Counted from the first letter of the stretch, positions 50,286 through 59,811 are shown. The stretch is 64,000 nt of DNA from Ponticaulis profundi (GCF_042659465.1 NZ_JBHSSW010000008.1:37755-101754); one strand, 5' to 3'. The notes: a model not told the origin generated them from the letters alone. Numbers and translations: made by a program.

Positions 50286-51569
50286 TCACCGTAATTGCGT
50301 TCGCAATTGACTCATCAGTGCCAGCATGCGCGCTTCCGAAATCATTTTGCCGATCTCAGCCTGATAGCGCTGGATCTGCGCATCGCGATAGGCATTTTCA
50401 GCGTCCAGTGCGTCAACGAGTGTACGTATTCCAGCATCATTCTCTTTCTTCGCACCTTCAGCAGCCAACGCCGCAGCCGTCTCCGCTCTCTCTGTCGCTG
50501 CCAAAGCCAGCTTTCTGGCCTGCCATTCGCTCCACAAACCCGTCACCATTTCGCGAAGTTGTAGTTCAGCCGCACGAACATTGGCCAAAGCCTCGCTTCG
50601 ACCCGCAATCGCTTCGCGCTCACTGGCTGCCTTCAGGCCATTGGTAAACAACGGCATCTCAAAAGTAACGAACGCACCGACATCGGATATCGGATCTTCA
50701 AAGAAGAAGTAGACATCCTCACCGGTACTCGCGCGTGCCTTCAACGAAACCTTTGGGCCAAAATTACTTCGTGTGGCCTTCAGCTGAAAATCGGCCGCCT
50801 GTGCCATATCGCGAGCCGCCTGAAGATCGGGATGCGACGCAAGCACTTCGCGCAGGGCATCCTCTAAATTTGCTGGCAGCTCGAAAGCTGCTTCGCCGAC
50901 AGGGGAGATCGTCTCGATGTCCCCGACACCGGTGAGGCTGACAAGCCGCGCATAAGCGGCTGCCTTTCTGGCCTGGCTGGCTTCGAGATTAGCTTCTGCT
51001 GAAGCGAGCCTGGCTTCCGTCAATGCAACATCTGTCTTCGTCAGAAGACCTTTATCAAATCGGGAATTTGTTTCCTCGAACCGAATCTTCAACGTATCGA
51101 GACGCGCCCGTCCAACGTCCCGCACACGATCCGCAAGCCAGGCCTGCGCATAGGCTTCAATCGTCTGTAGCGCGACCTGTTCTTGTCTGGAGGTCAGTTT
51201 CTGGCCCGCAGCATCGCTTGCCTTTCCAGCCGCAGCAAGAGACGCAACCTGCCCACCCGAGGTATAAATCGGCCATTCAGCCTGAAGTCCGATCTGGCGC
51301 GGCATCTGAGAAATCTGGTCTTGGGTAAAGTCTGTTTCCAGCACCCCGACCTGAGCCTGCACTCCGAGCGTTGGTCCCTGCTTCGCCTTGGCTGCATCAA
51401 TGCCAGACAATCCTTTTTCGACTCCTGCCTCAGCCTGCTGGATGCCCGGGCTGGTCATAAGTGCCAGACGTACAGCCTCCGACAGTCCCACTTGTTCTGC
51501 ATGGGCGCTGAGCGTCATAATCGCCGCAAGGCTCATCGCAGCGCCCATCGAGGTAAGCTGTCTGATCAT
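50286..51569 (-). CDS. TolC-like outer-membrane efflux channel
   Basis: The 427-residue protein has a signal peptide (cleavage after AHA near residue 25) and two outer-membrane-factor repeats: SEAVRLALMTSPGIQQAEAG at the start and DALREVLASHPDLQAARDMAQ near the middle. Long helical sections with AXA patterns follow, typical of the TolC/OprM fold. It is at the end of the leftward sulfide operon, while the adaptor and the pump it needs lie on the other side of the shared promoter. Start ATG at 51569 overlaps the DUF2892 stop. Confidence 0.9.
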   Translation of the reverse strand: MIRQLTSMGAAMSLAAIMTLSAHAEQVGLSEAVRLALMTSPGIQQAEAGVEKGLSGIDAAKAKQGPTLGVQAQVGVLETDFTQDQISQMPRQIGLQAEWPIYTSGGQVASLAAAGKASDAAGQKLTSRQEQVALQTIEAYAQAWLADRVRDVGRARLDTLKIRFEETNSRFDKGLLTKTDVALTEARLASAEANLEASQARKAAAYARLVSLTGVGDIETISPVGEAAFELPANLEDALREVLASHPDLQAARDMAQAADFQLKATRSNFGPKVSLKARASTGEDVYFFFEDPISDVGAFVTFEMPLFTNGLKAASEREAIAGRSEALANVRAAELQLREMVTGLWSEWQARKLALAATERAETAAALAAEGAKKENDAGIRTLVDALDAENAYRDAQIQRYQAEIGKMISEARMLALMSQLRTQLR

Positions 51570-51769
51570 TTGAACGTGCACCCCGGTTTCACGCCCAGCA
51601 TTTTGAAAACAATCGCAGCCGGACAAAAACCAGTAAAGGCTGTTTGAAACAGGTTCAGGCCGACAAATGCAGTCAGCAGGAACCAGTATGGCGAAACATA
51701 ATAACCGAGCGCCAGGCTGATGAGCACCATCACACCTGCAAAAGCGAAAACAGCACGATCAAGGTTCAT
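51566..51769 (-). CDS. DUF2892 membrane protein (YgaP-tail-like)
   Basis: The 67-residue protein has two membrane helices and the DUF2892 signature NLDRAVFAFAGVMVLISLAL and FTGFCPAAIVFKMLG. In Escherichia coli YgaP this segment is fused to a rhodanese domain; here the rhodanese is a separate gene in the divergent operon. It overlaps the TolC-like gene by four bases. Probably a membrane partner of sulfane-sulfur handling. Confidence 0.85.
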   Translation of the reverse strand: MNLDRAVFAFAGVMVLISLALGYYVSPYWFLLTAFVGLNLFQTAFTGFCPAAIVFKMLGVKPGCTFK

Positions 51770-51795
51770 GACTTTATCTCCAAAAGAGCCATAAC

Positions 51796-52248
51796 TTAAT
51801 TGGGTCCAATGACCTGACTGACCCAGCTGGTAAGCTGTGACCCCATCTGCGCACCAGCCTGGTGGCCGGTCTCATGCCCATGGTTCCAGGCAATCAGCGT
51901 TGGGACGCCACGCAGTCCCAGCGACGCCGCCGCGTCCTGATGATCATCGGAATTCAGTTTGAAAAATCGCACGCGGTCACGCATCTGAGCTGCCGTTTGC
52001 GCATAGGATGATGCCATCATCCGGCACGGGCCACACCAGGGTGCCCAGACATCTATGATGAAAGCCCCCGTGTCTTTCGACTTCAGCCGGTTCAGCATCG
52101 CACCGTCGATATCCACGGGATCTGATGTCGCGAGGGATGCGCCGCATTTACCGCATTTGCCTGCACTCAGCCCACGCCCTGTCGGGACACGGTTCAGCGC
52201 GTGACATTTATGACAAACGATTGTTGGAGCGAGGTCCGTTGTACTCAT
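51796..52248 (-). CDS. trxC: Thioredoxin 2
   Basis: The 150-residue protein has the TrxC architecture: an N-terminal zinc knuckle (C12, C15, C32, C35) and a thioredoxin domain with the active site WAPWCGPCRM (C72/C75) and GVPTLIAW. It reduces disulfides or persulfides in the cytoplasm. GGAGGG lies upstream of the ATG at 52248. It sits between SQR and the DUF2892 gene; thioredoxin can release sulfide from protein persulfides, which fits the sulfide context. Confidence 0.93.
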   Translation of the reverse strand: MSTTDLAPTIVCHKCHALNRVPTGRGLSAGKCGKCGASLATSDPVDIDGAMLNRLKSKDTGAFIIDVWAPWCGPCRMMASSYAQTAAQMRDRVRFFKLNSDDHQDAAASLGLRGVPTLIAWNHGHETGHQAGAQMGSQLTSWVSQVIGPN

Positions 52249-52281
52249 CTTGCCCTCCTTTCGGGGCGAATTTATCACAAG

Positions 52282-53553
52282 TCAGCCTTTCAGCTTATGC
52301 GTCTTGAGAAGGTTCAGCGCTGCATTTTCGAAGAAGGTTTCCGAGCGTCCAGTCGTAACTTTCTTGAGGAAGTACTTCTCGAAGCCGACCTTTGCAGTAT
52401 GGACCCAGCCACCGGAAACTGACCAGTTCACATTCCGCGGCGGAATTTGCGGCTGAGCGATGAACGCGACGCCACCATCTCCGAAATCCGCAATACAGAT
52501 CGCATTCCAGCTGGCCTGATGCGTTGGCGATTCACCGCGAACGATCTGGCCGATATTCTCTGCCGTCGCCGTCACCATGGATTCGATCATGAAGCCTGTC
52601 TTCGGGACGCCCACTGGTACCGGAGTCGGCTCGACCGGCGGGATGGCGATGCAAACACCAATGCCGAAAATCTCCGGGTATTTCGGATTGCGCTGATATT
52701 CATCGGTCAGAACAAACCCCCGAGCATTGACCAGCCCTTCAATGTCACGCAGCGCTGGTACGCCCCGGAAGGCTGGCAACATCATCGCGTATTTCATCGG
52801 CAGCGTGCGCTCATGTTTAACGGCGCCATCTTCGCTTAATTGCTCGATGGTCATCAGACCTTCCTCGGCCTTCACCACCCGCGCATTCGTATACCAGCTG
52901 ATATGACGCTGACGCATCTCGCTCTCGAGCAGACCCCTGGTATCGCCGACACCGCCCAGCCCCAGATGACCGATATACGGCTCTGAGGTCACAAAGGTCA
53001 TCGGCACCCGGTCCCGGATCTTCCGCTTGCGTAGCTCCGTCTCGATGATCATCGCGGTCTCATAGGCCGGCCCATAACAGGACGCGCCCTGCACCGCGCC
53101 AACAATCAGCGGGCCCGGATCATCGCAGAACGTTTCGAACGCTTTATTGGCTGCGACCGCATGATCGATATGACAAACCGATTGAGTGAAGCCATCAGGA
53201 CCGAGCCCAGGAATCTCGTCAAAGGCCAGTTCCGGCCCCGTCGCTATGACCAGAAAATCGTAGACCACCGCCGAGCCGTCGCTCATGCGCACCTGTTTTG
53301 CATCGGGTTCTACCCTTTGCGCCTGACCAACAATGAAGTCGATTTTCTTCTTCGCCATAGGCTTGGACAGATCAATGACGATATCCTCCCGATCACGCCA
53401 GCCGACCAGAACCCAGGGGTTCGACGGAACGAATTGGTAATAGTCTGTCTCGTTAATAACGACGACTTCGTCTTCAGAGCGTATCTTCTGCCGGATCTCA
53501 TAAGCGGCGATCACACCGCCAAGACCAGCACCCAGGACAACAATCTTAGCCAT
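52282..53553 (-). CDS. sqr: Sulfide:quinone oxidoreductase
   Basis: The 423-residue flavoprotein has VVLGAGLGGVIAAYEI at the N-terminus and ATGPEL. It resembles SQR rather than simple NADH dehydrogenases because three cysteines lie at matching places: C127 (SVCHIDHA), C159 (GASCYGP) and C353 (AICIADFG). It would oxidise sulfide and pass electrons to quinone at the inner membrane, producing polysulfide or persulfide. GGGAGG precedes the ATG. It leads the leftward operon with trxC, DUF2892 and a TolC channel, divergent from rhodanese and an RND pump. Confidence 0.9.
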   Translation of the reverse strand: MAKIVVLGAGLGGVIAAYEIRQKIRSEDEVVVINETDYYQFVPSNPWVLVGWRDREDIVIDLSKPMAKKKIDFIVGQAQRVEPDAKQVRMSDGSAVVYDFLVIATGPELAFDEIPGLGPDGFTQSVCHIDHAVAANKAFETFCDDPGPLIVGAVQGASCYGPAYETAMIIETELRKRKIRDRVPMTFVTSEPYIGHLGLGGVGDTRGLLESEMRQRHISWYTNARVVKAEEGLMTIEQLSEDGAVKHERTLPMKYAMMLPAFRGVPALRDIEGLVNARGFVLTDEYQRNPKYPEIFGIGVCIAIPPVEPTPVPVGVPKTGFMIESMVTATAENIGQIVRGESPTHQASWNAICIADFGDGGVAFIAQPQIPPRNVNWSVSGGWVHTAKVGFEKYFLKKVTTGRSETFFENAALNLLKTHKLKG

Positions 53554-53699
53554 TCGGGCCTCCCAATCGTTTTTTATACTAGATCATTATTTTAGTATAT
53601 AATAAAATGCGCATTATGACGCATCGATCAAGAGGACTGAAAGTCTTATTGTTCGATCAAACAGGCATAAGGCTCTCACCTATGTGGAGGAAATTTTTC
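53554..53699. promoter_or_regulatory. Divergent sulfide-operon control region
   Basis: The 146 bases between sqr and rhodanese contain an AT-rich inverted repeat: TATACTA at 53575-53581 and TAGTATA at 53593-53599 (11-base spacer), continuing into TATAATAAAAT. It is suited to an ArsR-type dimer. The motif TTTTAGTATAT (53590-53600) recurs upstream of the persulfide dioxygenase-like gene at 62673-62683. The ArsR gene at the end of the rightward operon is the candidate regulator. Confidence 0.6.
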
Positions 53700-54059
53700 A
53701 TGGCTGATTCTCGCGACCTGAAACCACAGGCGATTCTCGACGGGCTGAAAGACGGCACGATCATGCTGATTGACGTGCGTGAGCCAGCCGAGTTCGGAAA
53801 TGAGCGCATTCACGGCGCTCTCCTGAACCCGCTTTCAACCTTTGAACCTGACGCCATACCGACAGACACCGCGCGCAAGATCATTTTCCAGTGCGGCTCG
53901 GGCAAGCGTTCGCGCATGGCACTGGACAAGTTCATGGCCATCACCGGCAAGGATGCTGCGCATCTCGAAGGCGGCATCGGCTCCTGGAAAGCCGCCGGCT
54001 TCCCATTTGTCAAAATCAACCCAGCAACCGGACAGGTCGTCGACAATGGCCACTATTAA
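53700..54059 (+). CDS. Single-domain rhodanese
   Basis: The 119-residue protein is a rhodanese: LIDVREPAEFGNERIHGALL and active cysteine 65 in IFQCGSGKRSR, followed by HLEGGIGSWKAAGFP. It transfers sulfane sulfur between small carriers and proteins. GGAGG precedes the ATG at 53700. It is the first gene of the rightward operon and overlaps the adaptor gene by 14 bases. Confidence 0.92.
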   Translation: MADSRDLKPQAILDGLKDGTIMLIDVREPAEFGNERIHGALLNPLSTFEPDAIPTDTARKIIFQCGSGKRSRMALDKFMAITGKDAAHLEGGIGSWKAAGFPFVKINPATGQVVDNGHY

Positions 54060-55038
54060 GACTGCGCTTCTGGCATCTGCTCTGATCGGACTGGCTTTGG
54101 CTGGTCCGACCCACGCCGCCCCCCTGCGCATTGAACCGAGCGTTGTCACAGACTACCGGCCTGTGATTGCCCGCATCGAGGCGAGCGATACAGCGACTGC
54201 ACGTGCGCGCTTGCAGGGTGTGGTCACGCGCCTCTCCATAGATGAGGGCGACACAGTCGAGACAGGTGATCTCGTCGCCATTGTCACCGATGAGACGATT
54301 GCGCCGCAGATTGCCGCGCTCTCTGCCCGCCTGGAGGGCCTGAAAAGCCAGATCAAACAAGCGGAAGACGACTTGGCCCGCAATGAAGCGCTCTTCAATG
54401 AAGGGTTCTTCCCGAAAGCGCGCCTGGATGAACAACGCACGGGTCTCGACGTTCTGAAACGCAATCTCGCGTCTGCAGAGGCCGAAAGACGTGCACTTTC
54501 TGCTCGCCAGTCGGAAGGTCAGATCCGAGCACCTGCCAATGCGCGCGTCACCGCCGTTCAGGTCATCGAAGGCTCTATCGTGTCACCTGGCGAAGTGATT
54601 GCCAGTTTCGCGACACTCACCGGAATTGTACGTCTCTCCCTGCCTGAGCGTCATGCCGCTCAGGTTAGCGAAGGAAAGACCATTTCCCTTCGTCTGCCAT
54701 CTCGTGATGATGCCATTCGCACCGCCACCATTTCAAAAGTTTATCCGGAACTGCGCGATGGCGCTGTCATTGCTGACGCCGTGGTCGAAGGCAATCTGGA
54801 CGCCCTGGTTGGCGAACGCGTCGATGTACTCGCCCCGATCGGCGAACGCCGCGCCATCCGCATTCCAAAAGAATATGTCACCACCCGTTACGGGGTAGAT
54901 TTTGTCCGCGTCAAAGTCGGCGAACGCTATGTAGATGCACCGGTCGCGCTCGCCTCTCCTTTTGCCGATCCGAATGGCGATTACGAAGTTCTTTCCGGCC
55001 TTCGTCCCGGCGATCTGATCGAACGTCCAGAGTCCTAA
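54046..55038 (+). CDS. RND periplasmic adaptor (MFP)
   Basis: The 330-residue protein has a signal peptide (cleavage near residue 24, THAA) and the membrane-fusion-protein layout: biotinyl-lipoyl-like strands (LQGVVTRLSIDEGDTVETGD), an alpha-helical hairpin of about 70 residues (SARLEGLKSQIKQAEDDLAR, then KRNLASAEAERRALSARQ), and beta-barrel regions. It bridges the RND pump and the outer-membrane channel. It starts inside the rhodanese gene and ends one base before the pump gene. Confidence 0.92.
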   Translation: MATIKTALLASALIGLALAGPTHAAPLRIEPSVVTDYRPVIARIEASDTATARARLQGVVTRLSIDEGDTVETGDLVAIVTDETIAPQIAALSARLEGLKSQIKQAEDDLARNEALFNEGFFPKARLDEQRTGLDVLKRNLASAEAERRALSARQSEGQIRAPANARVTAVQVIEGSIVSPGEVIASFATLTGIVRLSLPERHAAQVSEGKTISLRLPSRDDAIRTATISKVYPELRDGAVIADAVVEGNLDALVGERVDVLAPIGERRAIRIPKEYVTTRYGVDFVRVKVGERYVDAPVALASPFADPNGDYEVLSGLRPGDLIERPES

Positions 55039-55039
55039 G

Positions 55040-58000
55040 ATGAAGACCGATATTTCCGGCTCAATCACCCGGGCCACCATTCGCTCTCCTCTCACGCCAC
55101 TTTTCCTGCTTGCCGCGCTTGCAGTGGGACTGGTTGCGCTTCTCACCATCCCGCGTGAAGAAGAGCCGCAGATTTCCGTTCCCATGATCGACATTTTGGT
55201 GTCGGCACCAGGGCTTACCGCTCCCGATGTTGTGGAACAGGTAGCCAAACCTCTCGAAGACGTTGTCACCGCCATTCCGGATGTAGACCACATCTACTCT
55301 CAAAGCCGCGATGACAGCGCACTCGTCATGGTCCGCTTCGATGTCGGCACAGACCCCGATGATGCCGTTCTGCGCGTACATGAAAAACTGCGCGCCAACC
55401 TCGACCGCATGCCACCGGGCGTTCCCATGCCAATGGTGGTTGGCCGCGGCATTAATGATGTACCCATCGTGACGCTGACGCTGTCTCCTGAAGAGTGGAC
55501 TGGCGATGTCTGGACAGACACAGCTCTGCGCATGTTGGCCGATGAACTCAAGAATGAGCTCATCAAAGTTGAGGATGTCGGACTCACAAGTCTCATTGGT
55601 GGCCGTGCGCTCGAACTTCGCATTGAACCCGATATTGGAGCGCTCACCGGATATGGCATCCCACTGCAGACATTGTCACAGGCGGTTAGCCAAGCATCGA
55701 ATGCCTTTCCCGCTGGCCCGGCCCGTCAGGACGGCAGCTCACTGATTGTGCAAGCCGGAAGCCGGTTTGATTCCATAAACGCCATCCAGCGCCTCGAACT
55801 GCGAGGAGCTGCGGGTGAAACCGTGTATCTGGCGGATGTGGCCCGTGTGTCGGTCGAGGGTGCTGAAGATGAATCGCGCGCCTGGTCTTTGGAAAAAGCA
55901 ACCAATGGCTCAGGCTTCCAGGCACGACCTGCGGTCACACTTGCCATTGCAAAACGCCCCGGCGCCAATGCTGTAAATGTATCTCATGCCATTCTCGAGC
56001 GCGTCGAGATGCTGAAGGGGCGTCTCATTCCGGAGGGCATCCGCGTCGAGGTCACACGCGACTATGGCGAGTCAGCCAACCACAAAGCCAACGAGCTTCT
56101 GTTCCATTTGGGGCTGGCAACCGTCTCTATCGTCGTTCTGATCGCCTTCGCAATTGGCTGGCGTGCCGCGCTGGTGACTCTGATTGTCATCCCAACGACG
56201 ATCCTTCTTACCCTCTTTGCCTCATTGCTGATGGGTTACACCATCAACCGGGTCAGTCTGTTCGCGCTGATTTTCTCAATTGGTATTCTTGTCGATGATG
56301 CCATCGTCATGATTGAGAACATTGCCCGTCACTGGGAAATGAAGGACGGTCGTTCACGCGTGGATGCCGCCATCGATGCGGTTTCCGAAGTCGGTAATCC
56401 GACCATCATCGCGACACTCACCGTTATTGCGGCGCTGCTGCCAATGATGTTCGTTTCCGGTCTGATGGGCCCTTATATGGCTCCTATTCCAGCCAACGCA
56501 TCGGCTGCGATGGTCTTCTCATTCTTCGTGGCGGTGGGTATCGCGCCGTGGCTGATCATGAAGATTGCCGGCAAGTCTCGCCTGGCCAATCACGAAGTTG
56601 GCGAAGGACATGAAACCCGGATCAGTAAATTCTATCGCGCCGTAGCAGGCCCAATCGTTCAAAGCCGTACGCGGTCATGGATCTTTCTCCTGGTCGTCGG
56701 CGTCGCGACCCTTTTGTCTTTATCGCTTTTTGCCACCAAATCGGTGTCCGTAAAGCTCCTGCCCTTCGACAACAAATCGGAGATCCAGGTTATCGTCGAT
56801 CTGCCGGAAGGCGCATCCGTTGAAGACACGGAACGTACCTTGTTTGCGTTGGCAGACGCCATTCGCGATGTCGAGGAAGTCGAAAACATTCAGGCGTATG
56901 CAGGCACAGCTGCCCCCTTCAACTTCAATGGGCTCGTCCGCCACTATTTCCTGCGCACTTCCTCTGAACTCGGTGACCTGCAGGTCAATCTGTCAGAGAA
57001 ATCGCACCGGAAACGGACAAGTCACGAAATCGCACTGGAAATCCGCCGTATTTTATCCGAAGTGCCTCAGATGGAAGGGACCAGTGTCAAAGTGGTTGAA
57101 GTGCCACCTGGTCCACCGGTCATGTCGACCCTGATTGCAGAAATCTATGGCCCGACCCCGGAAGCCCGTCGTCAGACAGCAGAGGTCATCAAAGGCTTTT
57201 TCGAGGAATCAGACTTTATCGTCGATGTCGATGACTCTTTCGGTACGCCCGCACCAAGACTGACCTTTCAGATTGATGAGCCGAGAGCTGCCGATTATGG
57301 CGTCATGCAACAGGACATTCTGGACACGATTGCCCTGACATTCTCCGGCCAGACTGTCGGCGTCGCACCGAGAGGCGAAGGCCGGGACCCACTCAGCGTG
57401 CAGATCAAACTGCCAAAATCCGAACGCAACTGGGCACAGGAAACAGCGGCAATTCCAGTTCCACGTCGTATGGCTCCACAAGGTAGCGCACCGGTAGAGC
57501 TCGGTACGCTCGTCGATGCCGTTGAAGGAAAAGGATCTCTGACGATCTATCGACGTGATGGCTATTTCGCTGACATGGTCATGGCCGATCTTGCGGGACG
57601 GTTCGAAGCGCCAATTTACGGCATGTTCGACATCGAAGACCGCATCAAAGCCTTTGATTGGGAAGCTGCAGGACTGACTGCGCCTGCCGTCCGCATGTAT
57701 GGACAACCGGGTGATGAACGCACACCAACCCTACTCTGGGATGGCGAATGGGAAATCACCTATGTCACCTTCCGCGACATGGGACTGGCCTTCGGTGTGG
57801 CAATTGTAGGCATCTATATTCTGGTGGTCGCGCAGTTCGGTACTTTCCGCGTTCCACTGATTATTCTCACACCGATCCCGCTCACCCTGATCGGCATCAT
57901 GATTGGTCACTGGCTCTTCAACGCGCCGTTCACAGCAACCAGCATGATCGGCTTTATTGCGCTGGCTGGTATTATTGTTCGGAACTCTATTCTTCTGATT

Positions 58001-58309
58001 GACTTTATCAGACACAAAACCGATGCAACAACACCGCTCAAAACGGTATTGCTGGAAGCAGGAGCCATTCGCTTCAAGCCGATTCTGCTGACAGCACTTG
58101 CCGCAATGATCGGTGCCGCAGTAATATTGAGCGATCCGATCTTCCAAGGCCTTGCAATTTCATTGCTTTTCGGGCTTGCCTCTTCGACTGCTCTGACCGT
58201 GCTGGTCATACCGGCCATTTACATCGCTTTGCGAGGACCAGACTGGCTGCCGGAAGATGATGGCACGGAATCTGCTGACGAAACGACAGAAACAGGAATG
58301 GTAAAATAA
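55040..58309 (+). CDS. RND efflux pump (AcrB family)
   Basis: The 1089-residue transporter has the RND layout of 12 membrane helices and two large periplasmic loops. The proton-relay aspartates lie in FSIGILVDDAIVMIENI (about residue 418). The N-terminus (REEEPQISVPMIDILVSAPG) and the helix PFTATSMIGFIALAGIIVRNS near the end are typical of HAE/heavy-metal-type relatives. Residue identities do not reveal the substrate. With the adaptor upstream, a TolC-like channel in the divergent operon and sulfide genes all around, export of a sulfur species or a compound made under sulfide stress is the best guess. Confidence 0.92.
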   Translation: MKTDISGSITRATIRSPLTPLFLLAALAVGLVALLTIPREEEPQISVPMIDILVSAPGLTAPDVVEQVAKPLEDVVTAIPDVDHIYSQSRDDSALVMVRFDVGTDPDDAVLRVHEKLRANLDRMPPGVPMPMVVGRGINDVPIVTLTLSPEEWTGDVWTDTALRMLADELKNELIKVEDVGLTSLIGGRALELRIEPDIGALTGYGIPLQTLSQAVSQASNAFPAGPARQDGSSLIVQAGSRFDSINAIQRLELRGAAGETVYLADVARVSVEGAEDESRAWSLEKATNGSGFQARPAVTLAIAKRPGANAVNVSHAILERVEMLKGRLIPEGIRVEVTRDYGESANHKANELLFHLGLATVSIVVLIAFAIGWRAALVTLIVIPTTILLTLFASLLMGYTINRVSLFALIFSIGILVDDAIVMIENIARHWEMKDGRSRVDAAIDAVSEVGNPTIIATLTVIAALLPMMFVSGLMGPYMAPIPANASAAMVFSFFVAVGIAPWLIMKIAGKSRLANHEVGEGHETRISKFYRAVAGPIVQSRTRSWIFLLVVGVATLLSLSLFATKSVSVKLLPFDNKSEIQVIVDLPEGASVEDTERTLFALADAIRDVEEVENIQAYAGTAAPFNFNGLVRHYFLRTSSELGDLQVNLSEKSHRKRTSHEIALEIRRILSEVPQMEGTSVKVVEVPPGPPVMSTLIAEIYGPTPEARRQTAEVIKGFFEESDFIVDVDDSFGTPAPRLTFQIDEPRAADYGVMQQDILDTIALTFSGQTVGVAPRGEGRDPLSVQIKLPKSERNWAQETAAIPVPRRMAPQGSAPVELGTLVDAVEGKGSLTIYRRDGYFADMVMADLAGRFEAPIYGMFDIEDRIKAFDWEAAGLTAPAVRMYGQPGDERTPTLLWDGEWEITYVTFRDMGLAFGVAIVGIYILVVAQFGTFRVPLIILTPIPLTLIGIMIGHWLFNAPFTATSMIGFIALAGIIVRNSILLIDFIRHKTDATTPLKTVLLEAGAIRFKPILLTALAAMIGAAVILSDPIFQGLAISLLFGLASSTALTVLVIPAIYIALRGPDWLPEDDGTESADETTETGMVK

Positions 58310-58311
58310 CA

Positions 58312-58635
58312 ATGTCGACAGCTCACCCACAGACGGCCGAAGCTTTCGAAATCATGTCGGAGCGCATTCAGGATGCAGCCGAAGTGCTGAAAGCCATGTC
58401 CAGCGAGACCAGGCTGAAGATCCTTTGCGCTCTGAGTGGTGGAGAACTGCCCGTGAACCAGCTGGCAGAGCTGACCGGGCAGTCACCTTCAGCTGTGTCT
58501 CAGCACCTCGCAAAACTGCGCGCTGCTAATCTGGTGGAAGCCAGACGCGACGCGCAGACCATCTACTACCGTTGTAGCGATGGTATCGGGCGCGTCATCG
58601 TCGACAAGCTCTGTGAATTCTATTCTGAGAAATAG
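58312..58635 (+). CDS. ArsR-family regulator (possible persulfide sensor)
   Basis: The 107-residue protein is a winged-helix ArsR/SmtB repressor with LAELTGQSPSAVSQHLAKLR as recognition helix. It has cysteines at 39 (RLKILCAL), 88 and 101 (DKLCEFY). In persulfide sensors SqrR/BigR two cysteines at similar places, one in the helix after the N-terminal segment and one near the C-terminus, form a tetrasulfide bridge. Here the C-terminal cysteine is about one helical turn earlier than in those proteins, so function is not certain. It is the last gene of the rightward operon and likely autoregulatory. Confidence 0.85.
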   Translation: MSTAHPQTAEAFEIMSERIQDAAEVLKAMSSETRLKILCALSGGELPVNQLAELTGQSPSAVSQHLAKLRAANLVEARRDAQTIYYRCSDGIGRVIVDKLCEFYSEK

Positions 58636-58638
58636 GGC

Positions 58639-59811
58639 CTAAAGGCCCAGACTCTGCAGAACGATTTCAGTATCCGCGCCGAGACTTTTCGGATCGGTGC
58701 GGATCGAAGCCGGTGTATTCGAAAACGACACCGGATGCTTCATAGACCGGTAGGCAGCGCCCGATGCGTGCTGACGTTCCGTGAAGAACTCCACCGCGGT
58801 CAGATGCGGATCCTTCAACACATCAGCGCCCTTGTTGAAACGCATTGCCGGGATCTGCGCCTCGGACAGCAGCTCGAGCCATTCATCGGTCGTCTTCGTC
58901 GCAGCGACTTCCTCGATCAAAGCGTATAGCTCGGCGACATTTTCGGTGCGCGACTTATAGTCTGCAAAACGTGGGTCATCGAAAACGCCTGGTCTTTCGC
59001 CGATCTCGAAGAACTGGCGCCATTGATCGTCGCTATACGGGACAATTCCGATATACCCGTCCTGGGTTGCATAGGGTTTCCGACGCGGATTTACAGATCG
59101 CGTATAGGCCATCTTTCCATTGCCCGGCATCCAGCACTCGCCATAAAGATTTTCGACCAGATGGAAGAAGGTGAAGCTTTCCAGCATGGGCACCTGAATA
59201 AACTGGCCCTCGCCCGTTCTGGCATGATGATACATTCCGGCAAGCGTCGCATAGACGGCGAACAAGCCGACCGTCTTATCCGCGACCAGAGACGGCACAT
59301 AGGCCGGATCGCCCCCATCGCGCAGCTGGTTCAGCTCAGCAAAACCGGATGCGACCTGAATCAGATCGTCATAGGCTTGGCGTGTCTCATAGGGACCACC
59401 TGCGCCATATCCTGCGCAATGGACGTAAACGATATCGGGTTTGATCGCTTTGACAGCATCATAGCCAAAGCCAAGCCGATCCATACCGGCCATACGGACA
59501 TTGTGAAAAAACACGTCGGCTGTCTTGAGCAGTTCCGTCAGAGCCGCTTTGCCTTCATCCGACTTTGCATCAATGACCACAGACTGTTTGTTGCGATTGA
59601 GCGTCGTGAAGATTGGCCCCATGCCAGGTACAGGCGTTGGTCCGGCGTGACGCATAATGTCGCCTGATCCTGCTTCGACCTTGATGATTTCGGCGCCCAG
59701 ATCACCAAGGATCATGGTCGCAAAAGGACCGAGCACAACGGTCGACATGTCAACGATACGAACGCCCGCCAAAGGGCCATTTTTCTGCGTCTCTTCGGAC
59801 GAAGCCGTCAT
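58639..59811 (-). CDS. CaiB/BaiF family CoA-transferase
   Basis: The 390-residue protein is a class III CoA-transferase: GVRIVDMSTVVLGPFATMIL at the start, VKAIKPDIVYVHCAGYG and catalytic aspartate in RQAYDDLIQ (about residue 170). The family includes formyl-CoA, carnitine and bile-acid CoA transferases; substrate is not clear. It is convergent with the ArsR gene, three bases apart, and separated from the sulfur genes by strand and start, so a role in the sulfide regulon is doubtful. Confidence 0.88.
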   Translation of the reverse strand: MTASSEETQKNGPLAGVRIVDMSTVVLGPFATMILGDLGAEIIKVEAGSGDIMRHAGPTPVPGMGPIFTTLNRNKQSVVIDAKSDEGKAALTELLKTADVFFHNVRMAGMDRLGFGYDAVKAIKPDIVYVHCAGYGAGGPYETRQAYDDLIQVASGFAELNQLRDGGDPAYVPSLVADKTVGLFAVYATLAGMYHHARTGEGQFIQVPMLESFTFFHLVENLYGECWMPGNGKMAYTRSVNPRRKPYATQDGYIGIVPYSDDQWRQFFEIGERPGVFDDPRFADYKSRTENVAELYALIEEVAATKTTDEWLELLSEAQIPAMRFNKGADVLKDPHLTAVEFFTERQHASGAAYRSMKHPVSFSNTPASIRTDPKSLGADTEIVLQSLGL

